A stretch of 64,000 nucleotides of DNA from Zobellella maritima (GTDB taxonomy: Bacteria; Pseudomonadota; Gammaproteobacteria; Enterobacterales; Aeromonadaceae), in assembly GCF_003075035.1 (NCBI RefSeq), contig NZ_QCZE01000001.1:186001-250000 (forward strand), written 5' to 3'. The translations under genes were made by a program, and so were the position numbers. Under the pieces are notes generated by a model. The model was not told the origin of the DNA. It made no database searches and saw nothing but the letters and a program-made list of their open reading frames with translations. This document shows positions 1 through 8,110 of this stretch, in pieces (within the stretch, counting starts at the first letter, position 1; each line of letters opens with the position of its first letter).

Positions 1-1
1 G

Positions 2-976
2 ACGGGCCATCATCTCGATGATCAGACCGAAACCCTGTTGCTGGCGCTGAAACGCGGGGCCGGTATGGAGGGGCTGGCCGCCATGCCGGATATCAAGCCT
101 CTTGGTCCGGGACGACAGTGGCGGCCCTTGCTGGATTTGTCCCGACTCCAACTGGAGCAGTTTGCCCACCAGGAAGGGTTGAGCTGGATTACCGATCCGA
201 GCAATACCGACAGCCGCTTCGATCGCAACTTTCTGCGCAACGAAGTATTGCCCGCCATACTGGCCCGCTGGCCGGCCTTCAACCGCACTGTGGCCCGCAG
301 CGCCGAGCTCTGTGCCGAGCAGGCCGAGTTGGCGGCCGAGCTGGCGGAGCAGGATCTGACCGGGATGGTGGGAGACCATCAGTCGTTGTCCATAGCGGGC
401 CTGCAGGAATTGTCTGCCGCTCGACGGCATAACGCCCTGCGCCATTGGCTGCAGGCCCAGGGGGTCTATTGTAGCCGCCTGCAGTTGCATACCGTTTGGC
501 AGGAGGTGGCGCTGGCCCGGGACGATGCTACCCCCCTGCTGGTTTTGGGCGAGCGGCAGATACGCCGCTATCGGCAGCGGCTCTATGTGCTGTGCGGCGA
601 AGCGGTGCCCCGGCCATGTGCCGGGCTGGCGGCGGATACCTGGCTGGAGCTGGGAGTGGGACGGTTACGGCTGCAGTATCGGTCGGCAGAGCCGGGCCTG
701 AGCCCGGCTCTGGATCCCGGGCAGTTGCACATTGCGTTTGGTACCCAGGGAGTACGGGCCCATCCGCTCGGGCGAGCCGGTTCCCGCCCCCTTAAAAAAC
801 TGTGGCAGGAATACCGGGTACCGCCCTGGCAGCGTGATCGGGTGCCGCTGTTGTTTGATGGCGAGCGCCTGGTGGCCGCGGTCGGGGTGTTTATCTGCCG
901 TGATTTCGCAAGCCAGCCCGGGGGCCCCTCGTGGCAGCTGGAGTGGCAGTCCAATGTCCAGCAGGGGGGGCCATGA
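2..976 (+). CDS. tilS: tRNA(Ile)-lysidine synthase, C-terminal part (5' end outside window)
   Basis: TilS attaches lysidine to the wobble C34 of tRNA-Ile(CAU), changing it from a methionine to an isoleucine acceptor. The frame is open from base 2 and starts inside the HHLDDQTET motif, which is typical of the PP-loop N-type ATP pyrophosphatase domain. NFLRNEVLP follows around residue 75 and the substrate-binding and C-terminal lysidine synthase domains come after it. About 324 residues are visible, so roughly the first 110 to 130 are missing upstream. The stop is TGA at 974-976. The apparent internal TTG start at 38 is inside the catalytic domain and is not real. Recognition is firm from the HHxDDQxET signature. 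Confidence 0.93.
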   Translation, partial: TGHHLDDQTETLLLALKRGAGMEGLAAMPDIKPLGPGRQWRPLLDLSRLQLEQFAHQEGLSWITDPSNTDSRFDRNFLRNEVLPAILARWPAFNRTVARSAELCAEQAELAAELAEQDLTGMVGDHQSLSIAGLQELSAARRHNALRHWLQAQGVYCSRLQLHTVWQEVALARDDATPLLVLGERQIRRYRQRLYVLCGEAVPRPCAGLAADTWLELGVGRLRLQYRSAEPGLSPALDPGQLHIAFGTQGVRAHPLGRAGSRPLKKLWQEYRVPPWQRDRVPLLFDGERLVAAVGVFICRDFASQPGGPSWQLEWQSNVQQGGP

Positions 977-1109
977 CTGATCATCATCTTGCCGCCGCTG
1001 TTTTGGGCCCACTAAACAGCAGGCTAAGCACCTGGCCCCGCAGCGTCACAGTGCCCGTTACCACAATACACAGTAACGGCATCCTCTTAGCTATCTGAGC
1101 CGCTATCGC

Positions 1110-2261
1110 TCAGCCGGTCTTGCGCAGATCCAGGGGCACCGACAGGAAATTGCAGATCTCGGTCAGTCGGTCATGGGTATCCTGGTAACCCAGCTCGATC
1201 AGCTCCTGGCAATATTCCTTTTCAAACAGCAGGAAACTGGCCAGGCCGGTGGCATCCCCGGCATCGACCCCGAACAGTCGCAGCATGGCCCTGATATTGA
1301 ACGGTAGCCGGTGGAAGTGCTTCTCGGTCAGCTCGTCCAGGTTCTGGCTTGGTTTGAGCACCAGATTGTCGATATGACGCAGGGAGATCTGGGCGCGTTT
1401 ATGTTCCGGGATCAGCTTGATGGTACTGTTAATGCGCTGCAGCCGCTCTATGTCCGAGGTCAGGGCATCGGTGAAGATGGTATCCAGCAGATGGCCGGCA
1501 ATATCCGAGCTGCTGGGGTCACTGCTGAGCATGCCCGGCTGGGCTTCTTCGGTGGCCAGACTGACAATCAGTATCTTGTCGGCACCGAGATGAATGGCCG
1601 GGCTTAACGGGTTGAGCTGGTGGATGGAGCCATCCCCGTAAAAATGGTTTTGCAGCCGACAGGGCTGGAAGATAAAGGGCAGGGCGCTGCTGGCCATCAG
1701 GTGAGGCGTGGCGATAATGGCCGCCCGCCCCGAACGACCGGCCCTGGCCCAGGCCTGGTGATGGGGCCGGCCCTGAAAGAAGGTAGTGGAATCACCGGTG
1801 TTGTAATTGGAAGCGGTTACCGCCAGCACCTCGAGGGCGCCGTAGAGCAGGTTGTTGTCGATACGCTGGAAATCGATCAGCTTTTCCAGCAGCCGTTCCA
1901 GGGGGCTGTTGTCAAACAGCGGCAAGGCCATCTGGGCGGGGCGGCCCAGCAGTCCGGACAGCAGGCTCTTGAGGGAATGGCTGACAATCTTGCCGGCCTG
2001 CAGGCGCAATACCTGCTCGGTATGTAAATGGCGCCAGACATACTCCAGCTTGCGTACCGCCAGGTGAAAGCAGGAGGCGTAGCAGGCCAGTCCGGTGGCG
2101 TTGATGGCCCCGGCCGAGGTACCGCACAGGATGGGGAAGGGGATGGGCTGCCCCCTGGGATAGCATTCGGAGATGGCCTTGAGTACACCTATCTGGTAGG
2201 CGGCACGGGCGCCACCCCCGGTCAGGATCAAGGCGCAGGCACCAGTATCTTCTCGCTCCAT
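1110..2261 (-). CDS. Patatin-like phospholipase family protein
   Basis: This 383-residue protein has the patatin fold: an oxyanion hole TGGGARAAYQIGVLKA near residues 14-30, the nucleophile elbow GTSAGA near residue 48, and a DG pair (GDGSIHQLNP) near residue 210 that supplies the catalytic Asp. Such proteins are serine lipases or acylhydrolases with a Ser-Asp dyad. No signal peptide is seen, so a cytoplasmic or membrane-associated enzyme is likely. The start ATG at 2261 is preceded by a purine-rich GGAGAGG stretch. The gene is convergent with tilS and separated from proS by about 155 bases, so it is probably a separate unit. The substrate cannot be told from sequence. Confidence 0.85.
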   Translation of the reverse strand: MEREDTGACALILTGGGARAAYQIGVLKAISECYPRGQPIPFPILCGTSAGAINATGLACYASCFHLAVRKLEYVWRHLHTEQVLRLQAGKIVSHSLKSLLSGLLGRPAQMALPLFDNSPLERLLEKLIDFQRIDNNLLYGALEVLAVTASNYNTGDSTTFFQGRPHHQAWARAGRSGRAAIIATPHLMASSALPFIFQPCRLQNHFYGDGSIHQLNPLSPAIHLGADKILIVSLATEEAQPGMLSSDPSSSDIAGHLLDTIFTDALTSDIERLQRINSTIKLIPEHKRAQISLRHIDNLVLKPSQNLDELTEKHFHRLPFNIRAMLRLFGVDAGDATGLASFLLFEKEYCQELIELGYQDTHDRLTEICNFLSVPLDLRKTG

Positions 2262-2385
2262 AACCTCTCCTTTTTGTTCAGTATAAGGGGCTGTTTTAAG
2301 GACTAAAAGGGGGGCGCGAAAAGAAGCCGGGGGCAGGGAGAGCGGGAGCGGCGGCTCCGACGAGGGGGGAGAGTCTCCAGGATAA

Positions 2386-2412
2386 CAAAAGAGCGCCGAG
2401 TGGCGCCCTTTT
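2386..2412 (-). terminator. Rho-independent terminator of proS
   Basis: On the minus strand the arms GGGCGCC and GGCGCTC (2402-2408 and 2391-2397, one G-U pair) enclose a 4-base loop and are followed by a T-run at 2390-2387. It lies just downstream of the proS stop codon. Confidence 0.8.
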
Positions 2413-2417
2413 GGTGA

Positions 2418-4136
2418 TTAACGGCCCATGGCCTGGTCGATATGCGCCACTACCTGGTCGATGGCGATTTCAACCTTGTTACCATCGCGCCTGTGTTTGT
2501 ATTCGACCACCTGGTTGTCCAGGCCCCGCTCGCCGATAATGATGCTGTGAGGTACACCGAGCAGTTCCATATCGGCGAACATCACGCCCGGGCGTTCCTT
2601 GCGGTCGTCAAACAGCACGTCGATACCGGCGTCTTTGAGCTGCTGATACAGCTTGTCGGCCACTTCCTGAACCCGGTGGGACTTGTGCATGTTCATGGGG
2701 ATGATGGCCACCTGGAACGGCGCTATGGCGTCGGGCCAGATGATGCCGCGCGCATCGTAATTCTGCTCGATGGCGGCCGCGACGATACGTGACACGCCAA
2801 TACCATAGCAGCCCATCTCCAGCACCACCGACTTGCCGTCTTCGTTGAGCACGGTCGCGCCCATCTTGGCGGAGTAATTGTTACCCAGCTGGAAGATATG
2901 GCCCACTTCGATGCCACGCTTGATCTGCAGCACACCCTTGCCGTCCGGGCTGGGGTCGCCTTCCTTCACATTGCGCAGATCGGCCACTTCCGGTTGCGGC
3001 AGATCCCGTCCCCAGTTGATACCGAAATAGTGTTTGTCTTCGATATTGGCGCCGCCGCCAAAGTCGCTCATCACCGCCACGGCCCGATCCACGATGACCG
3101 GCACCGGCATGTTAACGGGGCCGAGGGAGCCGGGGCCGGCCCCGACAATGTCCCTGATCTCTTCTTCTGTGGCAAAGGTCAGCGGGAAGGCCACCTGGGG
3201 CAGCTTTTCCGCCTTCACTTCGTTCAGTTCATGGTCACCGCGTACCATCAGCGCTACCAGCGGGGCATCCACCTGCTCGGAGGCCTTGACCAGCAGGGTC
3301 TTGACGGTTTTCTTGATATCCAGGCCGAACTGCTCGACCAGCTGGGCGATGGTCTTGGCGTTGGGGGTGTCGACCAGGGTCATTTCCTGGGTCGGGGCAT
3401 CGGCCTGGGCCTTGGGCGCCACCGCTTCGGCCATTTCGATATTGGCGGCGTAGTCGGAGCCGGTCGAGAAGGCGATATCATCTTCGCCGCTGTCGGCCAG
3501 CACATGGAATTCGTGAGAGGCGCTACCGCCGATGGCACCGGTATCGGCCAGTACGGCACGGTAGTCCAGGCCCAGGCGTTCAAATATCCGGCTGTAGGCC
3601 TGGTACATGTCCTGATAGGTCTGTTGCAGGCTTTCCTGGTTGGTATGGAAGGAATAGGCATCCTTCATCAGGAACTCGCGTGCGCGCATGACCCCGAAGC
3701 GGGGGCGGACTTCATCACGGAACTTGGTCTGGATCTGATACAGGTTTAGGGGCAGCTGCTTGTAGGAGGCCACCTCGTTGCGCACCATGGCGGTGATCAC
3801 TTCCTCGTGGGTCGGACCCAACACAAAGGGGCGGGCGTGCCTGTCCTGCAGGCGCAGCAGCTCGGGGCCGAACTTTTCCCAACGGCCGGTTTCCTGCCAC
3901 AGGTCGGCGGGTTGTACCACCGGCATCAAGACCTCAATGGCACCGGCCCGGTTCATTTCTTCCCGTACGATGGCGGCAACCTTGTTCATGACCCGCAGAC
4001 CCGAGGGCAGCCAGGTGTAGAGTCCGGAAGCCAATTTGCGGATCATCCCGGCCCGCAACATTAACTGGTGGCTGATCACCTCGGCATCGCTCGGGGTTTC
4101 TTTTAGGGTGGAAAGCAAATATTGGCTGGTACGCAT
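2418..4136 (-). CDS. proS: Prolyl-tRNA synthetase, bacterial type
   Basis: ProS charges tRNA-Pro with proline in the cytoplasm. The 572-residue length equals the usual bacterial-type enzyme. The N-terminus [15 protein letters not shown] and the class II motif 1 region ([22 protein letters not shown]) are characteristic. Motif 2 is seen in [18 protein letters not shown]. An inserted YbaK-like editing domain spans roughly residues 225-380, and motif 3 is in [13 protein letters not shown]. It lies just downstream of rcsF and trmO on the same strand, the order known from E. coli, but a 60-base gap suggests its own promoter. The start at 4136 fits the conserved N-terminus. Confidence 0.97.
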   Translation of the reverse strand: MRTSQYLLSTLKETPSDAEVISHQLMLRAGMIRKLASGLYTWLPSGLRVMNKVAAIVREEMNRAGAIEVLMPVVQPADLWQETGRWEKFGPELLRLQDRHARPFVLGPTHEEVITAMVRNEVASYKQLPLNLYQIQTKFRDEVRPRFGVMRAREFLMKDAYSFHTNQESLQQTYQDMYQAYSRIFERLGLDYRAVLADTGAIGGSASHEFHVLADSGEDDIAFSTGSDYAANIEMAEAVAPKAQADAPTQEMTLVDTPNAKTIAQLVEQFGLDIKKTVKTLLVKASEQVDAPLVALMVRGDHELNEVKAEKLPQVAFPLTFATEEEIRDIVGAGPGSLGPVNMPVPVIVDRAVAVMSDFGGGANIEDKHYFGINWGRDLPQPEVADLRNVKEGDPSPDGKGVLQIKRGIEVGHIFQLGNNYSAKMGATVLNEDGKSVVLEMGCYGIGVSRIVAAAIEQNYDARGIIWPDAIAPFQVAIIPMNMHKSHRVQEVADKLYQQLKDAGIDVLFDDRKERPGVMFADMELLGVPHSIIIGERGLDNQVVEYKHRRDGNKVEIAIDQVVAHIDQAMGR

Positions 4137-4196
4137 GCGCTAAAACCTTGTCTGAGCTGAAGTCCATTAAAGGGTCGATTGTAGCAGGGGCCAGGG

Positions 4197-4931
4197 TCAG
4201 GCAGAAGTCCCGGCTGTTTCGTATGGTTCGTTATCCGGTACTATCGCCAGCACCCGGGTCAGTCGGCCTGTCACTTCATATTTCACATTGTAATGATAAA
4301 GCCGGACCCCGTATTGCTGCCGCTCGAGTAAGTCCCGCTTATAGGCGGGCCTGGGATCCTGTATCAATACTTCGGAAATAAATTCCTTCAACTCGGGAAC
4401 CGGTGACAGGGCACAGGCCTGCTCGGCAGCGGGACTGAAGATGACTTCCATATTGATATCGGGGGCGGCAGGGGCGAAGCCGCCATGGGCTTGGGGGACG
4501 GCATCGGCCCAGGGAATATAAGGCTTGATATCCACTATGGGGGTTCCGTCCACCAGATCTACCCCCCCCAGATCCAGCCATACCTTGCTGCCCTCCTGAT
4601 GCATGCCTTCCAGGCTGACCACGGACAGGCCGAGGGGATTGGGCCTGAAGGTGGAGCGGGTGGCAAAGACGCCGACCCGTTCGTTGCCTCCAAGGCGGGG
4701 AGGGCGCACCGTGGGTTTCCAGCCCTGCTGACGGGTCTGGTGAAAGACGAACACCAGCCAGAGATGGCTGAACTCGCCCAGCCCGCGAAAGGCGCTGGGT
4801 TCATTATAGGGGGGGAGCATTTCCAACCGGGCGCGGGCACGGGTTACCAGGCCCGGCTGACGGGGCACGGCAAACTTTTCCTTGTAGGGCGAGTGGATGA
4901 TCCCGATGGGATCCAGGCTGATGGTGGTCAT
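4197..4931 (-). CDS. trmO: tRNA (adenine(37)-N6)-methyltransferase TrmO
   Basis: TrmO (formerly TsaA/YaeB) uses S-adenosylmethionine to methylate N6-threonylcarbamoyl-A37 in threonine tRNAs. The protein begins MTTISLDPIGIIHSPYKEKFAVPRQPG, with the family motif IGxIxSPYKEKFxxPRQ, and later shows GRVGVFATRSxFRPNPLGLS-like and DIKPYIPWAD motifs. The ATG at 4931 was chosen over an upstream GTG-type extension. It fits the conserved N-terminus and overlaps the rcsF stop by four bases (ATGA), which implies translational coupling. The length is 244 residues, close to E. coli TrmO. The pair rcsF-trmO next to proS matches the enterobacterial order. Confidence 0.93.
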   Translation of the reverse strand: MTTISLDPIGIIHSPYKEKFAVPRQPGLVTRARARLEMLPPYNEPSAFRGLGEFSHLWLVFVFHQTRQQGWKPTVRPPRLGGNERVGVFATRSTFRPNPLGLSVVSLEGMHQEGSKVWLDLGGVDLVDGTPIVDIKPYIPWADAVPQAHGGFAPAAPDINMEVIFSPAAEQACALSPVPELKEFISEVLIQDPRPAYKRDLLERQQYGVRLYHYNVKYEVTGRLTRVLAIVPDNEPYETAGTSA

Positions 4932-5299
4932 TTTTCGGCAACCGACAGGGCCTGGCCACTGCACAATACATGCTCGATACAGCCGGGCATATCATCGAAA
5001 CGGATGCAGCTGTCCAGCAACAGGCCGTTGGCGCCCATATCCGCGGCGCGGCGGCGGATGTGGGTGCGGGCATCGGCTTCCTTAGGGGGGGCTTCGTTGC
5101 TCTCGAGCTGGCAGGCTTCACCTTCAACCGACCCCAGGGTGACATAATTCCTGCCGGCCAGTTGCTCTCGGGTATAGAGGGTGACGGTGCCTGCCTTGTA
5201 GTAATCCTTGACGCCTGCGGGTGAGACATTGCTGTCAAACCCCCAGTTGGCACAACCGGACAGGGTCAGGGCAATGAAAGTCAGGCTGAGTGTACGCAT
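4928..5299 (-). CDS. rcsF: Outer-membrane lipoprotein RcsF, Rcs stress sensor
   Basis: The 123-residue protein has a lipobox (TLSGC, Cys16) and a C-terminal RcsF domain. The four cysteines of the mature domain are in place (EACQ, DSCI, MPGC, VLCSG); in E. coli they form two non-consecutive disulfides. The segment from LGSVEGEACQ to GQALSVAEK aligns along its length with E. coli RcsF. RcsF reports envelope damage to the Rcs phosphorelay. The proline-rich linker of the enterobacterial protein is short here. It is the first gene of an rcsF-trmO unit with overlapping stop and start codons. Confidence 0.9.
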   Translation of the reverse strand: MRTLSLTFIALTLSGCANWGFDSNVSPAGVKDYYKAGTVTLYTREQLAGRNYVTLGSVEGEACQLESNEAPPKEADARTHIRRRAADMGANGLLLDSCIRFDDMPGCIEHVLCSGQALSVAEK

Positions 5300-5490
5300 C
5301 GTGGTTCCTTATATGATCAATATTGCCGCGGTTGGCAACGAAGCAATGGTTATCCCTAGAGTGGCATGAGTACCGACTCGGCGCAATTGGCAGCCTGGGA
5401 GATTGCGCCATTGTAGCGGGAGGCGGGAGCCGAGGCCGTTCAAATTAGTGCCGGTCTGTTTGTTTCCTGTGCAAACGCACGGGCGGGGGA

Positions 5491-5518
5491 TTGATTGGTC
5501 CTGAAAAAGGCCTATAGT
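5491..5518 (+). promoter_or_regulatory. Promoter of tRNA-Gly
   Basis: TTGATT (5491-5496) and TATAGT (5513-5518) are spaced 16 bases apart and lie 15 bases before the mature tRNA 5' end. The rest of 5300-5490, between rcsF and the tRNA, shows no gene. Confidence 0.65.
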
Positions 5519-5533
5519 GAAGTGGCTTCCGAT

Positions 5534-5607
5534 GCGGGTGTAGTTCAATGGTAGAACGGCAGCTTCCCAAGCTGCATACGAGGGTTCGATTCCCTTCACC
5601 CGCTCCA
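5534..5607 (+). tRNA. glyU: tRNA-Gly (anticodon CCC)
   Basis: This 74-base cloverleaf has an acceptor stem GCGGGTG/CACCCGC and an encoded CCA end. The anticodon arm GCAGC-TTCCCAA-GCTGC puts CCC at 5566-5568, and the T-arm carries GGTTCGATTCC. It resembles E. coli glyU closely. Its last 12 bases overlap, in antisense, the end of the downstream EAL gene. No other tRNA is adjacent. Confidence 0.97.
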
Positions 5608-7710
5608 GTTTTTCTCACAGCTATTGTTCCAATGCCCCTTGCTGTTTTCCATCTGTGGTGTTGTTTCGTCGCCTGACTTCCGTACCTGTTGCTGCAGCAG
5701 CTTGGTGATCTCCGCCGCCGGCAGGGGGCGGCTGAAGTAATACCCCTGGCCCCGATCACATTGCAGGGAACGCAGGAAGTTCAGCTGCTCTCGTGTTTCG
5801 ATACCTTCGGCCAGCACCCTGAGTTGCAGGCTCTTGCTCATGGCGATAATGGCGCGGACGATGGCGATGGCGCCGGGTTGAGCCGGCAGGTTACCCACGA
5901 AGCTGCCGTCAATCTTGAGCTGGCTCACCGGAAACTGCTGTAGATAGCTCAGCGAGGAATAGCCGGTGCCGAAGTCGTCGATAGACAGGCTGACGCCCAG
6001 ACTCCGCAGTGTGTTCATGGCCGCGATGGCCGACTCCACATCACGTATCAGCAGACTTTCGGTCAGCTCCAGCTCCAGGCATTCGGCCGCCAGCCCCGTT
6101 TGCTGCAGGGTGTCGGCAACCTGCGCCACCAGGCTGGGATGCTGAAACTGACGAGCCGACAGGTTGACCGCCATTATCATAGGAGGCAGGCCCAGCGCCT
6201 GCCAGGCCACGGCCTGCCGGCAGGCCGTGGCGAGTACCCATTCGCCGATAGGCACGATCAACCCGTTTTCTTCGGCCTGCGGAATGAAGTCGGCCGGACC
6301 TATCAGGCCTCGCTGCGGGTGGCGCCAGCGCAACAGGGCTTCAACGCCGATAATGTGTTCCTGTTCGAGATCCAGCTGCGGCTGGAAGAGCAACTCCAGC
6401 TCGTCCTGGTGCAGGGCATGACGCAGTTCCTGTCCCAGTTTCAGGCGCCGGTTGTTGTCGGTGTTCATGCTGGGATGGTAAAGCTGTACCGTATTGCGGC
6501 CCTTTTCCTTGGCGGCGTACATGGCCATGTCGGCGTTGCTTAGCAGCTGCTCGACACTGCCGCCATCCCGGGGATAGAGGCTGATGCCGATGCTGCCGGT
6601 GATGCTCAGCTCCTGGCCGTCGAGGAGGCATGGGGCACGCAGTGCCATCGCTATCCTCTGGGCAACCGCCAGCACGGGTTCATCCTGAACAACGGTATCT
6701 TCCAGTATCAGCGCAAATTCGTCGCCGCTGATACGGGCTACGGTATCCACTTCGCGCACACTGGCGGTCAGCCGTGCCGCGATAACCTGCAGCAGGGCAT
6801 CGCCGGCACTGTGCCCCAGGCTGTCATTGATATCCTTGAAGCGATCCAGATCCAGAAACATGACCGCTACCTGGCTGTCCTTGCGCTGGGCTACGCTGAT
6901 GGCATGGGCCAGCCTGTCCTGCAGCAGCAGGCGGTTGGACAGGCCGGTGAGGGCATCATGGGTGGCCTGAAACGAGAGGGTATCCGAGGCTTTGCGCAAC
7001 TGGCGGTTGCTGTCTCGCAGCTGGCGGGACTCCAGCCGGAGAAACGCCGCCAGCCGCAGGGTCTGCCGGAACTGGAAAAAATAGAGCAGCAGCAGGACCA
7101 GCCCGCTGATGGCCGGTGCCGCCAGATACCAGTTGCTGCTGGTGGCATTGAATTCCCGCAGCAGCCGGTCGCCTCTGACCTCGCGCTGCAACAGGTGGCG
7201 CTTGCTGATATCGAACAGGGCCTGCCGGTAGGGATACAGGCTATTCCAGATGGCGTTGTAATCGGGATCAAGGGGGTCGGGAGTGAGCCTGGTCAGTCTG
7301 GGCTCGATATCCGCGAGCGCCGCATTCAGGCCTTCGATGACCTCCCGCACCTCCGGAATTTCCAGCACCGCCCGGTTTACCTCGCCCTGTTCAAAGGAGG
7401 TGATCCGGCTGGCCAGCAGTTCGAAGCTGAGCTGCATGTCGGCCCGGCTGTTATGCCGGAACGGAACGGGTTGTACATACAGGCTTACCGCGTCCCAGAA
7501 GTGCTCCAGTTCCTCGGATGTCTTGAACAGGATAAAGGTTTGTTGGCCGAAGCTGAGGCTGGTCAGCCGGTTTACCCGGGTCAGCTCACGGTAGGCGGAA
7601 ACCAGGCTGAGGGTAAATATCAGCAGGGACAGCACCAGGCTCCATATGCCGATGGTGCGCCATCGGCCGCCGCTGGATAACGATGGGGAAGCAGTCTGCT
7701 CTGCCGGCAT
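5596..7710 (-). CDS. GGDEF-EAL cyclic-di-GMP enzyme, copy 1
   Basis: The 704-residue inner-membrane protein has a TM helix near residues 20-42, a periplasmic sensory segment of about 150 residues, a second TM (APAISGLVLLLLYFF) near 195-215, then GGDEF and EAL domains. The GGDEF site reads SGDEF with an RxxD inhibitory motif (REVD) five residues before it, so cyclase activity is uncertain. The EAL domain has EALLRW, NLSARQF, ELELTES, DDFGTGYSS, KIDGSF and AEGIET, all expected of an active c-di-GMP phosphodiesterase. It is paralogous to the protein at 8111-10183 over its full length. The small gene before it is a remnant. Its stop codon lies inside the antisense of tRNA-Gly. Confidence 0.92.
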   Translation of the reverse strand: MPAEQTASPSLSSGGRWRTIGIWSLVLSLLIFTLSLVSAYRELTRVNRLTSLSFGQQTFILFKTSEELEHFWDAVSLYVQPVPFRHNSRADMQLSFELLASRITSFEQGEVNRAVLEIPEVREVIEGLNAALADIEPRLTRLTPDPLDPDYNAIWNSLYPYRQALFDISKRHLLQREVRGDRLLREFNATSSNWYLAAPAISGLVLLLLYFFQFRQTLRLAAFLRLESRQLRDSNRQLRKASDTLSFQATHDALTGLSNRLLLQDRLAHAISVAQRKDSQVAVMFLDLDRFKDINDSLGHSAGDALLQVIAARLTASVREVDTVARISGDEFALILEDTVVQDEPVLAVAQRIAMALRAPCLLDGQELSITGSIGISLYPRDGGSVEQLLSNADMAMYAAKEKGRNTVQLYHPSMNTDNNRRLKLGQELRHALHQDELELLFQPQLDLEQEHIIGVEALLRWRHPQRGLIGPADFIPQAEENGLIVPIGEWVLATACRQAVAWQALGLPPMIMAVNLSARQFQHPSLVAQVADTLQQTGLAAECLELELTESLLIRDVESAIAAMNTLRSLGVSLSIDDFGTGYSSLSYLQQFPVSQLKIDGSFVGNLPAQPGAIAIVRAIIAMSKSLQLRVLAEGIETREQLNFLRSLQCDRGQGYYFSRPLPAAEITKLLQQQVRKSGDETTPQMENSKGHWNNSCEKNWSG

Positions 7711-7719
7711 GGTATGGCC

Positions 7720-7942
7720 TCACTTAACAATCGCGCGATGCAGTTGCCCGTTCATGCTGGTACCCAGGCTGCACGGGTCGGAATAACCGTCCAGGACACC
7801 TGATCCACAGCGGCCCTTGTCGCGAATGGGGATAGGACCATTGGGCTTGAAGGCGATGCTCACCGGGTAGCCGACCCATTCGTCCCGGTTCTCGCAGGCG
7901 GAGAGCAGCATGAGGCCGGGTGGTTTACCGGGTTCATACGAT
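7720..7942 (-). pseudogene. Remnant of the periplasmic partner protein (internally deleted duplicate of 10191-10670)
   Basis: The readable segment RDEWVGYPVSIAFKPNG followed by IRDKG aligns with DELARYPVIIAYKRNG and IRDKG of the intact protein at 10191-10670, with clear nucleotide similarity (for example over 7798-7895 against 10280-10380). The C-terminal part shows a local frame disruption at the LWI position. The signal peptide and first half of the domain are missing: the GGTAAA codons that follow the start in the intact gene are found here directly before the C-terminal half. The TTG start of the intact copy aligns with TCG here. It lies at the same place relative to copy 1 of the EAL gene as the intact gene does to copy 2. 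Confidence 0.7.
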
Positions 7943-7950
7943 TCTCCCAT

Positions 7951-8018
7951 GACGGCCAGCCTGGGCGCCCTTGGTGCTGCGGTTTTGCGCCCCAGTCTTG
8001 GAGGCAGGCCGCCTTTTG
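7951..8018 (-). promoter_or_regulatory. Diverged c-di-GMP-I riboswitch-like leader (candidate)
   Basis: On the minus strand GGCGGCC and GGCCGTC (8014-8008 and 7957-7951) form a closing stem. Inside are GGGGCGCAAAACC, resembling the GGGGACGCAAAGC core of the intact riboswitch, and a CAGC/GCTG arm. A GGGAGA purine block and GGTAAA follow at the same relative places as at 10670-10690. It is either a decayed duplicate or a divergent working aptamer. The minus-strand -10 candidate TAATAT lies about 35 bases upstream. Confidence 0.45.
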
Positions 8019-8110
8019 CAAGGGGTTACATAACGGGACTAGTGAGTTGATATTAGCACAATGAAATTCATATGAGTCATAAGGGTTACCCCGGGTCTCT
8101 CTGGATAGCC

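Noticed and set aside
2898-3749. A 283-codon plus-strand frame opposite proS
   Set aside because: Low-complexity His/Gly/Gln-rich translation typical of a shadow frame; proS is certain.
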